Source: Gilliamella sp. wkB108
GTDB lineage: Bacteria; Pseudomonadota; Gammaproteobacteria; Enterobacterales; Orbaceae
DNA length: 64,000 nt
Direction: 5' to 3'
NCBI RefSeq assembly: GCF_001690195.1
Contig: NZ_LZGM01000083.1
Span: 23,314 to 87,313, forward strand
Below are positions 10,452 through 20,833 of the stretch, one piece after another. The translations under genes and the position numbers were made by a program. The stretch's first letter is position 1. Each line of letters begins with the position of its first letter. The notes under the pieces were generated by a model. That model made no database searches. It was given only the letters and a program-made list of their open reading frames with translations, and was not told where the DNA came from.

Positions 10452-11894
10452 ATGAGTACGCATTACAATTCATTATACGTTTTCAGAATCACTCTAGTTG
10501 CAACTTTAGGTGGTTTATTATTTGGCTATGACACCGCTGTTATTTCTGGAACAGTTGGGTCTATATCAAAAGTCTTCGTCGAACCTCAACATTTAAGTGA
10601 AACCGCTGCCAACTCCTTACTAGGTTTTTGTGTGGCAAGTGCTTTAATTGGTTGTATCATCGGCGGTTTAATGGGAGGATATTTAAGTAACCGTTTTGGT
10701 CGCCGCAATTCATTATTGATTGCCGCATTTTTATTTTTCATCGCTGCAATTGGATCTGCTTGGCCTGAATTAGGATTTCGTTCAGTAGAATCACAAGAAA
10801 TCCCTTACTATTTAGCAGGATATGTTCCTGAATTTGTATTTTATCGCATCGTCGGCGGAATTGGTGTTGGCTTAGCTTCCATGTTATCACCAATGTACAT
10901 TGCTGAAGTTGCCCCAGCTGAAATTAGAGGTAAACTCGTCTCTTTTAACCAGTTCGCAATTATTTTTGGCCAACTTCTGGTCTATTGTGTTAATTACGCA
11001 ATAGCAAGTTCAGGCGATCCGGTTTGGTTAAATATTGTTGGTTGGCGATATATGTTCTTATCACTAGCTATCCCTGCGCTACTTTTCTTTGGTTTATTAT
11101 TTACCGTTCCGGAAAGCCCTCGCTGGCTAACTGCACAAAATAAAATAGGCAAAGCTCAAAATATTCTAGCTCGTATTTTAGGAAGTCAAAGAGCAGAAGA
11201 AGCACTTAATAGTATAATTAGCTCGCTATCTTCTAATTCAAATAAAAAGAGTAGCCCACTATTAAAATATGGTATTGGCGTTATTATTATCGGAATTTTA
11301 TTATCCGCATTCCAACAATTAATGGGTATTAATGTTGTACTTTATTATGCACCGGAAGTATTTAAAAACTTAGGTGCAAGTACAGATTCTGCATTATTAC
11401 AAACCATTATTGTTGGTGTTATTAACCTATCATTTACCACTATTGCTATCTTCACCGTTGATAAATTTGGACGTAAACCATTACAGATCATCGGCGCTAT
11501 TGGCATGGCAATTGGCATGATCACATTAGGAACAACCTTCTTTTTACAACTACCAGCAAGTATTGCACTTACTTCTATGCTGTTTTACATCGCTTCTTTT
11601 GCTATCTCATGGGGGCCTGTATGTTGGGTACTATTGTCTGAAATATTCCCTAACTCCATTCGAAGTAAAGCGCTTTCTATTGCTGTTGCCGCACAATGGA
11701 TTGCCAATTACTTGGTATCATGGACCTTCCCTATCATGGATAAAAACACCTACCTTGTCTCTCATTTTAACAATGGATTTGCCTATTGGTTATATGGAGT
11801 TATCAGCGTAGTGGCAGCTATTTTCATATGGAAATGGTTACCTGAAACGAAAGGAAAATCGTTAGAAGAACTTGAACAGTTCTGGAACAAATAA
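10452..11894 (+). CDS. xylE: D-xylose:proton symporter XylE
   Basis: The 480-residue MFS sugar porter is a full-length match to E. coli XylE (491). It has 12 predicted membrane helices, the N-terminal GGLLFGYDTAVISG motif, the NRFGRR loop between helices 2 and 3, PESPRWL between the halves, and PETKG near the end. It imports xylose with a proton. It is first in a likely xylE-xylA-xylB operon (46 bp to xylA). In E. coli, xylE is unlinked to xylAB, so this arrangement is different. A ribosome site (AGCAGGAA) precedes the ATG. Confidence 0.96.
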   Translation: MSTHYNSLYVFRITLVATLGGLLFGYDTAVISGTVGSISKVFVEPQHLSETAANSLLGFCVASALIGCIIGGLMGGYLSNRFGRRNSLLIAAFLFFIAAIGSAWPELGFRSVESQEIPYYLAGYVPEFVFYRIVGGIGVGLASMLSPMYIAEVAPAEIRGKLVSFNQFAIIFGQLLVYCVNYAIASSGDPVWLNIVGWRYMFLSLAIPALLFFGLLFTVPESPRWLTAQNKIGKAQNILARILGSQRAEEALNSIISSLSSNSNKKSSPLLKYGIGVIIIGILLSAFQQLMGINVVLYYAPEVFKNLGASTDSALLQTIIVGVINLSFTTIAIFTVDKFGRKPLQIIGAIGMAIGMITLGTTFFLQLPASIALTSMLFYIASFAISWGPVCWVLLSEIFPNSIRSKALSIAVAAQWIANYLVSWTFPIMDKNTYLVSHFNNGFAYWLYGVISVVAAIFIWKWLPETKGKSLEELEQFWNK

Positions 11895-11939
11895 GTACAA
11901 CATTAAATTAAATTTCATAACCGTATTTAGGAGAATATT

Positions 11940-13259
11940 ATGAAACAATATTACGACAAAATAGAACGCATTAACTACGAAGGAACAGAAACTGACAATC
12001 CTTTTGCATTTAGACACTATAATCCACAACAAAAAATATTAGGCAAAACAATGGCTGAACATTTACGATTCTCAGCTTGTTATTGGCATACATTTTGTTG
12101 GGCTGGAACCGACATGTTTGGTACCAATTCGTTTGATTATCCTTGGCAAAGAAATGCTGATCCATTAGTAAATGCCAAAGCTAAAGCCGATGTTGCTTTC
12201 GAGTTTTTTTACAAATTGAACGTTCCTTTTTATGCTTTCCATGATGTTGACATCGCGCCTGAAGGAAATTCAGTTAAAGAATATATTAATAACTTATCAA
12301 TAATGACTGATATATTCCTTAAAAAACAACAAGAAACTGGAGTAAACTTATTATGGGGTACAGCTAATTGCTTCACTAACCCTCGTTATGCTGCAGGAGC
12401 TGCAACCAATCCAGATCCAGAAATTTTTGCCTATGCTGCAACGCAAGTGGTTCACGCAATGAATGCTACCCATAAATTAGGCGGACAAAACTATGTGCTA
12501 TGGGGCGGAAGAGAAGGATATGAAACGCTACTAAACACAGACTTACGCAAAGAACGCGAACAAGTTGGCAAGTTTATGCAAATGGTCGTTGAAAACAAAC
12601 ATAAAATTGGATTTAAAGGTACTTTATTAATTGAACCTAAACCACAAGAACCAACTAAACACCAATACGACTATGATGTAGCAACAATATATGGTTTCTT
12701 AAAACAATTTGGCTTAGAAAAGGAAATAAAAGTCAATATTGAAGCAAATCATGCCACATTAGCAGGTCATACATTCCAACATGAGATTGCCTCAGCAATC
12801 GCACTTGATATTTTTGGTTCCCTAGATGCTAACAGAGGCGATCCTCAACTAGGTTGGGATACCGATCAATTCCCAAATAGTGTGGAAGAAAATACACTTG
12901 TCATGTATGAAATTTTAAAAGGCGGTGGTTTCAAAACAGGTGGTTTAAACTTCGATGCAAAAATACGTCGACAAAGCATTGATAAATATGATGTATTTTA
13001 TGGACATATCGGCGCTATGGACACAATGGCATTATCATTAAAATGTGCAGCCAAAATGCTTGAAGATAAAACACTAAATCAAATTGTTCTCGACCGCTAT
13101 AGTAATTGGGACAAAAAATTAGGTAAAAGCATTTTACAAGGTGAAATGTCACTACAACAGATCGCCGAATACTGTCTACAACATGATATACAACCTAAAG
13201 CACATAGTGGACAACAAGAAAAACTAGAAAATATAGTGAATAAGTTTATTTTTGGATAA
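11940..13259 (+). CDS. xylA: Xylose isomerase
   Basis: XylA converts D-xylose to D-xylulose. The 439 residues match the E. coli enzyme (440) in length and in active-site layout. The ring-opening histidine H101 and partner D104 lie in [12 protein letters not shown]. Metal-ligand segments include [33 protein letters not shown] and [18 protein letters not shown] ribosome site (AGGAGAA) precedes the ATG. It is the second gene of the xylE-A-B operon. Confidence 0.97.
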   Translation: MKQYYDKIERINYEGTETDNPFAFRHYNPQQKILGKTMAEHLRFSACYWHTFCWAGTDMFGTNSFDYPWQRNADPLVNAKAKADVAFEFFYKLNVPFYAFHDVDIAPEGNSVKEYINNLSIMTDIFLKKQQETGVNLLWGTANCFTNPRYAAGAATNPDPEIFAYAATQVVHAMNATHKLGGQNYVLWGGREGYETLLNTDLRKEREQVGKFMQMVVENKHKIGFKGTLLIEPKPQEPTKHQYDYDVATIYGFLKQFGLEKEIKVNIEANHATLAGHTFQHEIASAIALDIFGSLDANRGDPQLGWDTDQFPNSVEENTLVMYEILKGGGFKTGGLNFDAKIRRQSIDKYDVFYGHIGAMDTMALSLKCAAKMLEDKTLNQIVLDRYSNWDKKLGKSILQGEMSLQQIAEYCLQHDIQPKAHSGQQEKLENIVNKFIFG

Positions 13260-13284
13260 AACTATCATTCAATGTAAACATAAC

Positions 13285-13308
13285 AGGACCGCTTTATTAA
13301 GCGGTCCT
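13285..13308 (+). promoter_or_regulatory. Perfect intercistronic hairpin between xylA and xylB
   Basis: A 10-bp perfect G/C-containing stem (AGGACCGCTT / AAGCGGTCCT) with a TATT loop lies 25 bp after xylA and 25 bp before xylB. No T-run follows, so it is more likely an mRNA-stabilising or processing element, or a partial attenuator, than a terminator. A similar role is known for hairpins that set different gene dosage within operons. Confidence 0.6.
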
Positions 13309-13333
13309 TATATACTTATTGTGGAGAACAAAT

Positions 13334-14791
13334 ATGTATATTGGTATTGATTTAGGTACATCGGGCGTAAAAGCCATATTAATGGATGAACACCAAAAGA
13401 TTATCGCATCTAACACACAAAAACTGTCTATATCTCGCCCTCATCCTTTATGGTCAGAGCAAGATCCTGCCGAATGGTGGCAAGCAACCAGTTTAGCCAT
13501 TGAACAATTAAGTAAACAACACAATTTACAACAAGTAAAAGCCATTGGGCTTAGTGGTCAAATGCATGGTGCAGTGTTATTAAACAAACAATCTCACGTT
13601 TTAAGACCCGCTATTTTATGGAATGACGGTCGTTGTGATAAAGAGTGTCAAGAGCTAGAAAGCTTAGTACCAACTTCTAGACAAATCACCGGCAATTTAA
13701 TGATGGCGGGATTTACAGCACCCAAAATAAAATGGGTACAAAAAAATGAACCTGATATTTTTGCTCAAATAGATAAAGTATTGCTTCCTAAAGACTACAT
13801 ACGTTTCAAAATGACAGGGAAATTTGCATCTGACATGTCTGATGCCGCAGGGACAATGTGGTTAGATGTTGAAAAACGTGACTGGAACGATCAACTCTTA
13901 CAAGCTTGTGGTTTAAATCGACAACATATGCCAGCACTTTTTGAAGGAAACCAAATTACCGGATATATTAATGATGACCTTGCTAAACATTGGGGGATCA
14001 ATAAAGTTCCCGTTATTGCTGGCGCAGGAGATAATGCCGCAGGCGCTATCGGCGTTGGTCTTTATCAACCAGGACAAGCAATGTTATCACTAGGTACTTC
14101 TGGTGTTTATTTTGTTGTTACAGATCGTTTTATGAGTAAACCCGAACAAGCGATTCACAGTTTTTGCCACGCATTACCTGAACGCTGGCATCTTATGTCA
14201 GTAATGTTAAGCTGTGCTTCCTGCCTTGATTGGGCTTGTAAATTATTAGATATTAAAGATGTACCAACCCTATTTTCTTTAATTGAAGCAGATCAATCAA
14301 CGGACAAACCAGCTGTACAATTTTTACCTTATCTATCAGGAGAAAGAACACCACATAACAATCCTACGGCTAAAGGTGTATTTTTTGGATTAACTCATCA
14401 ACACAATAAAACCGATCTTGCCAAAGCGGTATTATTGGGCGTAACTTATGCATTGGTTGATTGTATAGACGTCATTCACCAATTCGGCATTTCGCCGGAT
14501 AAAATCATTATTATTGGTGGTGGTGCAAGAAGTTCATACTGGCGACAACTTATTAGCGACGTATCTGGTTATAAAATACAATACTGTGAAGGTGGTGATG
14601 TAGGACCCGCATTAGGTGCAGCTAAACTGGCACAAATCGCTTGTAATTCAGACAAACCACTTAACATACTTTTACCTGAATTACCTATAGTTCAAATCCA
14701 TCAACCTAATATGAATCAATATGAATATCATCAAAAACAGCGAGTGATTTTTAGAAATTTATATCAACAACTTAAACCGCTTATGTCTTAA
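13334..14791 (+). CDS. xylB: Xylulokinase
   Basis: XylB phosphorylates D-xylulose to xylulose 5-phosphate for the pentose phosphate pathway. From the ATG at 13334 it is 485 residues (E. coli 484) and starts MYIGIDLGTSG, a FGGY-kinase phosphate-binding loop. An upstream in-frame TTG is rejected because TGGAGAAC sits at the right distance from the ATG. The catalytic aspartate D233 is in GAGDNAAGA, and the second ATP-binding segment is IIIGGGARSSYWRQ. The gene ends just before a hairpin. Confidence 0.96.
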   Translation: MYIGIDLGTSGVKAILMDEHQKIIASNTQKLSISRPHPLWSEQDPAEWWQATSLAIEQLSKQHNLQQVKAIGLSGQMHGAVLLNKQSHVLRPAILWNDGRCDKECQELESLVPTSRQITGNLMMAGFTAPKIKWVQKNEPDIFAQIDKVLLPKDYIRFKMTGKFASDMSDAAGTMWLDVEKRDWNDQLLQACGLNRQHMPALFEGNQITGYINDDLAKHWGINKVPVIAGAGDNAAGAIGVGLYQPGQAMLSLGTSGVYFVVTDRFMSKPEQAIHSFCHALPERWHLMSVMLSCASCLDWACKLLDIKDVPTLFSLIEADQSTDKPAVQFLPYLSGERTPHNNPTAKGVFFGLTHQHNKTDLAKAVLLGVTYALVDCIDVIHQFGISPDKIIIIGGGARSSYWRQLISDVSGYKIQYCEGGDVGPALGAAKLAQIACNSDKPLNILLPELPIVQIHQPNMNQYEYHQKQRVIFRNLYQQLKPLMS

Positions 14792-14800
14792 TGCTAATAG

Positions 14801-14838
14801 TGCAGAATTTCATTATATTAATGATTTCTGCATTTTAC
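14801..14838 (+). terminator. Terminator after xylB
   Basis: TGCAGAA pairs with TTCTGCA across an imperfect A/T-rich inner stem (14801-14832), followed by TTTTACTT. It closes the xylE-A-B unit about 10 bp after the stop. Confidence 0.65.
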
Positions 14839-14975
14839 TTTACTCTATAATATTCAAGCATGATATTAATAAGATATTAATCAAAATATATCATTTCACC
14901 ATAACAATCCCCTTTCTCTTATTACTATATACAACTTTAAATTAATACCTTTATTTATCTATATATATCAATATA

Positions 14976-15029
14976 TGTGACGTATATCTCATAAATAAAA
15001 TTTCGTAAATTTGAAACCAAATTTGGTAA
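14976..15029 (+). promoter_or_regulatory. CRP site and XylR-type direct repeats before the xylosidase operon
   Basis: TGTGA-CGTATA-TCTCA at 14976-14991 matches the CRP consensus at nine of ten core positions. Two 16-bp direct repeats follow, at 14993-15008 (AAATAAAATTTCGTAA) and 15014-15029 (AAACCAAATTTGGTAA). They are 13/16 identical with a 21-bp period, the spacing of the two XylR half-sites at E. coli xylA as I recall them. The second repeat overlaps a perfect 12-bp palindrome (15016-15027). The first gene starts 114 bp downstream. Binding by the local XylR is inferred. Confidence 0.6.
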
Positions 15030-15142
15030 TAACAAATCATAAGTAGATAAATTATATTTAAATAAGAAATATTAAATTTCATCTATTTTTCAACATATAT
15101 TTTTTGCGTTATCAATCATCTAATACTAAGAGAAAAATAAAA

Positions 15143-16789
15143 ATGCCTAAGATAAAAAATCCTGTCATATCAGGTATGTCACCGGATCCATCCATTATTC
15201 GTGTGGATAATACCTATTACATTGCAACCTCTACCTTTCATTGGCAACCTGCAATCCAAATTTTTAAATCCCATGATTTATCTAATTGGGTATTAATTGA
15301 TTATATTTTTAAAAATGGTGAAATAAACTTATCCGGAACAAATACACCAGCAGGCGTATGGGCACCACATTTATCTTATGATCCAATTAATAAAAAATAT
15401 TGGTTAATTTATTCTCACATGATGAATATGGCTGGTCGAGAGTTTAATGCCGATACCTATGCGATTTGTGCCGATAATATTCAAGGTCCTTGGTCTTCTC
15501 CTATTTATTTAACTTCTATTGGCTTCGATCCCGCATTATTTCATGATGACGATGGCAAACATTATTTAACTATTTTAGAGTGGGAAACACGTCAAGGACA
15601 TCAAGCCCCTGGTCATATCGTAATAGCTGAAGTTGATTTAACCACTGGCAAATTAATTTCTCCATGGGTTCGAGTAACTCAAGGCTTTACTACGAGAGGA
15701 TGTGCTGAAGCACCACAACTGTATAAAAAGGATCACTACTATTATTTATTAATAGCGGCAGGCGGTACGGGTTATGCTCATGGCATTGAAATAGGACGTA
15801 GTAAAAATATTTTTGGTCCTTATCAACCTCATCCTTCAGGAGAACCTATCGTTACCTCTTCCCCTAATCATCTATTTTCATTGGGTGATCCTGATGCGGG
15901 ACATTTTGAAATGTACAACCCAAATTCAGTGATGCAAAAAGCGGGACACGGCTCGTTGGTTGAGACACAAAATGGTGATTGGTATGTTGCTCATCTTATG
16001 TCTAGACCAATAAAAGGTACATTACTCAATCCCCTTGGTCGCGAAACCTCTATCCAAAAAATGCAATGGACAGATGATGGTTGGTTAGTTATGGCGGATG
16101 GTTCTAATTTAGCTAAAATGGAATTTGATTCACAAATTCCAATCAAAGGTAAAATAACGGATGATGTGATTGATGAATTTGATCAAGCTTACCAATTACA
16201 GTTTATGACACCTTATCGACATCAATCCAGTACTTGGGTAAATAGTTATGAACGTCAAAGCCACCTAAGGATATATGGGCAAAACTCGTTATTTTCTCAA
16301 GTCAATCCATCGATTATGGCCACTAGAGCCACCTCTTTTGATTATCTAGTCCAAACTAAAGTTGAATTTCACCCTGAACATTATTCACAAACCGCGGGTG
16401 TTGGACTTTACTATGATTCGAATAATTGGCTTTATCTACATTTAACTTATAGTGAACAACTAAAAACTACAATCCTGACTATTTTACAAGCAAAACTAGG
16501 CGTTAGAATTGAATTTGCCAACCACCGTATTGCAATACCTGACGGTGTTGTTGAACTCAAATTAGTCTATCAACAAGGTATAGTTAAACTGTTCTACAAA
16601 CAAGACCAAGATTGGATATCCATCATTAATGATTTAGATATGCTTTACTTATCAGATGAAGGTGTAAATGGTGAACCCGGTGAAATTGGTGGATTTACTG
16701 GCTTATTTAATTTTATTGCTTCAGTTGATAGCTACCAACATCAATCTTATGCCGATTTTGACTATTACTATGTGATAAATAATCGCTAA
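15143..16789 (+). CDS. GH43 beta-xylosidase (cytoplasmic)
   Basis: This glycoside hydrolase family 43 protein should release xylose from xylobiose and short xylo-oligosaccharides, possibly also arabinose. From the ATG at 15143 it is 548 residues; an upstream TTG in frame is rejected because conserved sequence starts at KNPVISGMSPDPS. The GH43 triad is visible: general base D15 (SPDPSIIR), pKa-modulating D129 (GFDPALFHDDDG) and general acid E189 (GCAEAPQLY). A C-terminal beta-sandwich (about 345-540) is usual in xylosidases such as Selenomonas SXA. There is no signal peptide, so substrates must be imported, probably by the next gene (19 bp downstream). Confidence 0.92.
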   Translation: MPKIKNPVISGMSPDPSIIRVDNTYYIATSTFHWQPAIQIFKSHDLSNWVLIDYIFKNGEINLSGTNTPAGVWAPHLSYDPINKKYWLIYSHMMNMAGREFNADTYAICADNIQGPWSSPIYLTSIGFDPALFHDDDGKHYLTILEWETRQGHQAPGHIVIAEVDLTTGKLISPWVRVTQGFTTRGCAEAPQLYKKDHYYYLLIAAGGTGYAHGIEIGRSKNIFGPYQPHPSGEPIVTSSPNHLFSLGDPDAGHFEMYNPNSVMQKAGHGSLVETQNGDWYVAHLMSRPIKGTLLNPLGRETSIQKMQWTDDGWLVMADGSNLAKMEFDSQIPIKGKITDDVIDEFDQAYQLQFMTPYRHQSSTWVNSYERQSHLRIYGQNSLFSQVNPSIMATRATSFDYLVQTKVEFHPEHYSQTAGVGLYYDSNNWLYLHLTYSEQLKTTILTILQAKLGVRIEFANHRIAIPDGVVELKLVYQQGIVKLFYKQDQDWISIINDLDMLYLSDEGVNGEPGEIGGFTGLFNFIASVDSYQHQSYADFDYYYVINNR

Positions 16790-16807
16790 CATTCAAGGTA
16801 GAATATT

Positions 16808-18043
16808 ATGAAAATAACGATTCCATTAACTCGTTTAGTACCTGGACTGATTATCGGCCCTGCCTCATGGTTAGGCCCTTACATTGCAGCCGCAAGCCTA
16901 TTTTTACCGGCATTAATTCAACAAATTGATGAAAATAACAAGATTCATTTATTAGCGCTATTTTCTGCTTGTGGCATGGTAACAGCTGCAATATCGAATA
17001 TGGTGGCAGGATATTTATCAGATAGAACACGCTCAAAATTTGGTAATCGCACCCCATGGATTGTTGCTGGTGCAATAGCATTCATGTTATCGATGATATT
17101 AGCGTCAACGACCAATACTATTCCTTTTTTATTGTTTTGTTGGCTATTAGGTCAAATTGCCTTGAATTTTATCGTTGCCCCAATGGTGGCTTGGATAGAT
17201 TTTGCTGCAAATGATAGAAAAGGTACAGCCTCAAGTGCGTATGGTGGATTAGGGATGGCTTTGGGTAATAATGGATTTACTATTATTGCCGCAATGTTTT
17301 TAGGTAATTTTCGGTTTGGCTTTATTGTTTTTGGTGTAATTACATTAATTGGTGTATTAATTTCAGTTATTATTGTTAGAGAACCATCTAACCTTAACCA
17401 AACAATAAAATATAAATCGAAAAAAAATGAAAATAGATTTAAAAATTTATTAGCAATTTTTCCTAAATGGTCAATTGGTAGAGACTATTATTTAGCGCTA
17501 ATAGGTAAACTTTTTCAGGGCATCAGTAACTTTGCCATTACCGGATACTTGTTATTTATTATGACTGATTTTATGCATAGTAATACAGATGAAACACAAA
17601 ATTCTATTCAACTAATTAATATCATCATGCTTATCTTCGGTATTTCAATGGGGTTTATTGCAGGGCCAATATCGGATAAATTAAAAATATTAAAATTACC
17701 GGTTGGCTTATCTACCATATTTTTAGGTATTGGCGCAATCAGCTTATCTATCTATCCTAATCATATTGGCATTCTGATTTATGCGTTCACTGCCGGAATT
17801 GGTATGGGAATATGGAACTCGCTCGATAATTTATTAAATTTACAAGTTATTCCTGACAAAAATAGAGTAGCATTTTTTTTAGGTATCTATAATTTAGGTA
17901 ATACTATTACTCAAGCACTAGCGCCAATAATTGCTGCTTGCGTTATTTCACTGTTCGGTTTTTCAGCTATTTTTATGGTTTCATTTATATTTGCAATGAT
18001 CGGTGGAATTTCAATACTCTCCATTCGCTCAGTTAAAAAATAA
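16808..18043 (+). CDS. MFS transporter, probable xyloside/xylo-oligosaccharide importer
   Basis: This 411-residue protein has about 12 hydrophobic segments and an MFS helix 2-3 loop (GYLSDRTRSKFGNRTPWI). It looks like the glycoside-pentoside type rather than XylE. It lies 19 bp after the GH43 xylosidase gene with a ribosome site (AAGGTAGAA), so both are probably made together, the transporter supplying the xylosidase. The substrate is inferred only from this position. A bidirectional terminator follows. Confidence 0.8.
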   Translation: MKITIPLTRLVPGLIIGPASWLGPYIAAASLFLPALIQQIDENNKIHLLALFSACGMVTAAISNMVAGYLSDRTRSKFGNRTPWIVAGAIAFMLSMILASTTNTIPFLLFCWLLGQIALNFIVAPMVAWIDFAANDRKGTASSAYGGLGMALGNNGFTIIAAMFLGNFRFGFIVFGVITLIGVLISVIIVREPSNLNQTIKYKSKKNENRFKNLLAIFPKWSIGRDYYLALIGKLFQGISNFAITGYLLFIMTDFMHSNTDETQNSIQLINIIMLIFGISMGFIAGPISDKLKILKLPVGLSTIFLGIGAISLSIYPNHIGILIYAFTAGIGMGIWNSLDNLLNLQVIPDKNRVAFFLGIYNLGNTITQALAPIIAACVISLFGFSAIFMVSFIFAMIGGISILSIRSVKK

Positions 18044-18052
18044 ATATAAAGC

Positions 18053-18095
18053 AAAAGAAGAAAGATAGGCGATAAAAAGCAACTTTCTTCTTTTT
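18053..18095. terminator. Bidirectional terminator between the MFS gene and xylR
   Basis: A 12-bp perfect stem (AAAAGAAGAAAG / CTTTCTTCTTTT) lies between the convergent genes, with T-runs on both strands. A second dyad (ATGATAAAT-CTG-ATTTATCAT, 18107-18127) lies closer to the xylR stop. Confidence 0.8.
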
Positions 18096-18135
18096 CATAC
18101 CAATAAATGATAAATCTGATTTATCATGATCAAAC

Positions 18136-19308
18136 TTAACTCGTAACATATTTATTTCTAAACTCTTTCGGCGTCATTCCATAAATTTTTTTAAATAAAA
18201 AATAAAAATACTGCACCGAAGGATAACCACATTGCTCAGATATCGCTTGAATTGATAATGATGACTCAATTAACAGATATTTAGCCTGATTAAATTTTTC
18301 TTCATGGATAACAGAGTGAATAGTTTTACCCAAAGATTCTTTAAAACGCATTTCTAAATTAGAACGAGATATCTGCATTTCTGAAATCACTTGCTCTACC
18401 TTAATTCCTTTACAAGCATAATCTCGAATATAATGAATTGCCTGAATAACATATGGATCTTGCACTGAACGGTAATCTGTTGAACGGCGGGCAATAATTT
18501 TTTTAGGTGCGATCAGTAAAGGAGATTTAGAAACTTTACCTTTAGAAAATTGTTTTTGTAATAAACTAGCGGCATTAAAACCCATTTCCTCTGTACCTTG
18601 TTTAACCGTAGATAAAGATACGGTAGATAAATCATTAATCACTTCCTCATTATCAATACCGATTAAACATAACTCTTCTGGAATTTTTATCCCCACCCTA
18701 TCACATGCTTGTAAAATATGATGAGCCCTTGCGTCATTTACAGCAATAATTCCCGTATTAACCGGCAATGAACGCAACCATGTTGACAGTTTATCTAAAC
18801 TTGCTTGCCAATTATCAAGTGAAGTTGTCATTCCTTGATAAATAAAACCTTCATAACCTTTTTGCGTCAAAATTTGCTTAAATATTTTTTCTCGAACACC
18901 AGCCCAACGGCTATATCGATTTGGCGGAATACTATAAAATGCAAACTTATTAATCCCTTTTGCACACAAATGATTAAACGCTGTTTCAACAATAGCATAA
19001 TTATCAGCAGCAACATAAGGAACTTTAGGATAACTTAAATCATCTGGATAAGACGTTCCGACACCAATAATAGGAATATCGACTCGCATGAGTAAATCCT
19101 CAATATCCGGATCATCAAAATTGGCAATGATGCCATCGCAATCGAGATTAAAACGGATATTAGTGTCATAACGCATGGTTTCTGAAATATAAATATTCCA
19201 ATGAATATTATTTGCTTTCAAAAAAGCACCGATACCTTTAAGGATCTGGCGATCATAGATATTATTTGCATTAAATAACAATACAACTTTATAAGATTCA
19301 TTTTTCAT
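18136..19308 (-). CDS. xylR: Xylose operon regulator XylR (AraC family)
   Basis: XylR binds xylose and activates xyl promoters. Residues 1 to about 275 form a LacI/periplasmic-binding-protein-like sensor domain (VVLLFNANNIYDRQ, TGIIAVNDARAHHILQACDRVGI, LCLIGIDNEE). The last 100 or so residues are an AraC-type pair of helix-turn-helix motifs ending in CGYPSVQYFYFLFKKIYGMTPKEFR. Length from the ATG at 19308 is 390 (E. coli 392). An upstream GTG would add five residues not present in E. coli XylR. It is convergent with the xylosidase operon and should control both units. Confidence 0.95.
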   Translation of the reverse strand: MKNESYKVVLLFNANNIYDRQILKGIGAFLKANNIHWNIYISETMRYDTNIRFNLDCDGIIANFDDPDIEDLLMRVDIPIIGVGTSYPDDLSYPKVPYVAADNYAIVETAFNHLCAKGINKFAFYSIPPNRYSRWAGVREKIFKQILTQKGYEGFIYQGMTTSLDNWQASLDKLSTWLRSLPVNTGIIAVNDARAHHILQACDRVGIKIPEELCLIGIDNEEVINDLSTVSLSTVKQGTEEMGFNAASLLQKQFSKGKVSKSPLLIAPKKIIARRSTDYRSVQDPYVIQAIHYIRDYACKGIKVEQVISEMQISRSNLEMRFKESLGKTIHSVIHEEKFNQAKYLLIESSLSIQAISEQCGYPSVQYFYFLFKKIYGMTPKEFRNKYVTS

Positions 19309-19413
19309 ACTGATTATTTTCACGCAACAGATAAATTCAATCTTCTAAGTATAATATTAACTGATTTTTAAATGTAAAAAATATAAACCTGAGAAACATC
19401 TTTTTTTGATTTT

Positions 19414-19429
19414 TGTTATCTAGATCACT
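19414..19429. promoter_or_regulatory. Candidate CRP site upstream of xylR
   Basis: TGTTATCTAGATCACT differs from the palindrome TGTGATCTAGATCACA at two positions. It lies about 105 bp upstream of the xylR ATG, consistent with catabolite control of the regulator. It is about 220 bp from the rpsL promoter, so it probably does not act there. Confidence 0.5.
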
Positions 19430-19647
19430 TGTCATGAAATATCTATTTTTTAATTAAAAGAAAAAATGATTTTTTATCATCATTTTTTCCTCAAAACCGC
19501 TTAAATTAAATGTACAAATAACGATAAATTTCGATCCTTTCCCCTTAGCAGAAAATATCATCAAAATGCAGAAAAATATCACGATTATTTGTTTTGAAAA
19601 AACCTATTTTGATTGAATCGAACAACGTAAAGAACTTGTGGAAATAC

Positions 19648-19676
19648 TTGACATTATCGCCTTTGGGGTCTAGAAT
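19648..19676 (+). promoter_or_regulatory. Sigma-70 promoter of the str operon
   Basis: A perfect -35 box TTGACA (19648-19653) is followed by a 17-bp spacer and a -10 box TAGAAT (19671-19676). Transcription should start near 19683, leaving a leader of about 95 nt before rpsL. The strength fits a ribosomal-protein operon. Confidence 0.85.
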
Positions 19677-19760
19677 CTTGCGACCCAAAACTTATATAAA
19701 TAGGCTTGGGTTACAGTTAGTAATTACGTATCTAAATAGCAATTTTAAATTTATTTTTAA

Positions 19761-20153
<393 letters not shown>

Positions 20154-20233
20154 TGGAACTCCGTTAAGTAAGGCCAAACTATATAATTCCATTTAACTCA
20201 TTTGAGTTTTGGGTAAACCTGAAAAATTTATAA

Positions 20234-20725
<492 letters not shown>

Positions 20726-20833
20726 TTCTGACACCCACATTGGTGTCTTGAATTAAGACTGATCGCCCTTATATGCTTTCAGTCGCCTTAAATGATATTT
20801 TATTAAGCAAACGATTCTAAATAGAGGATTAAT

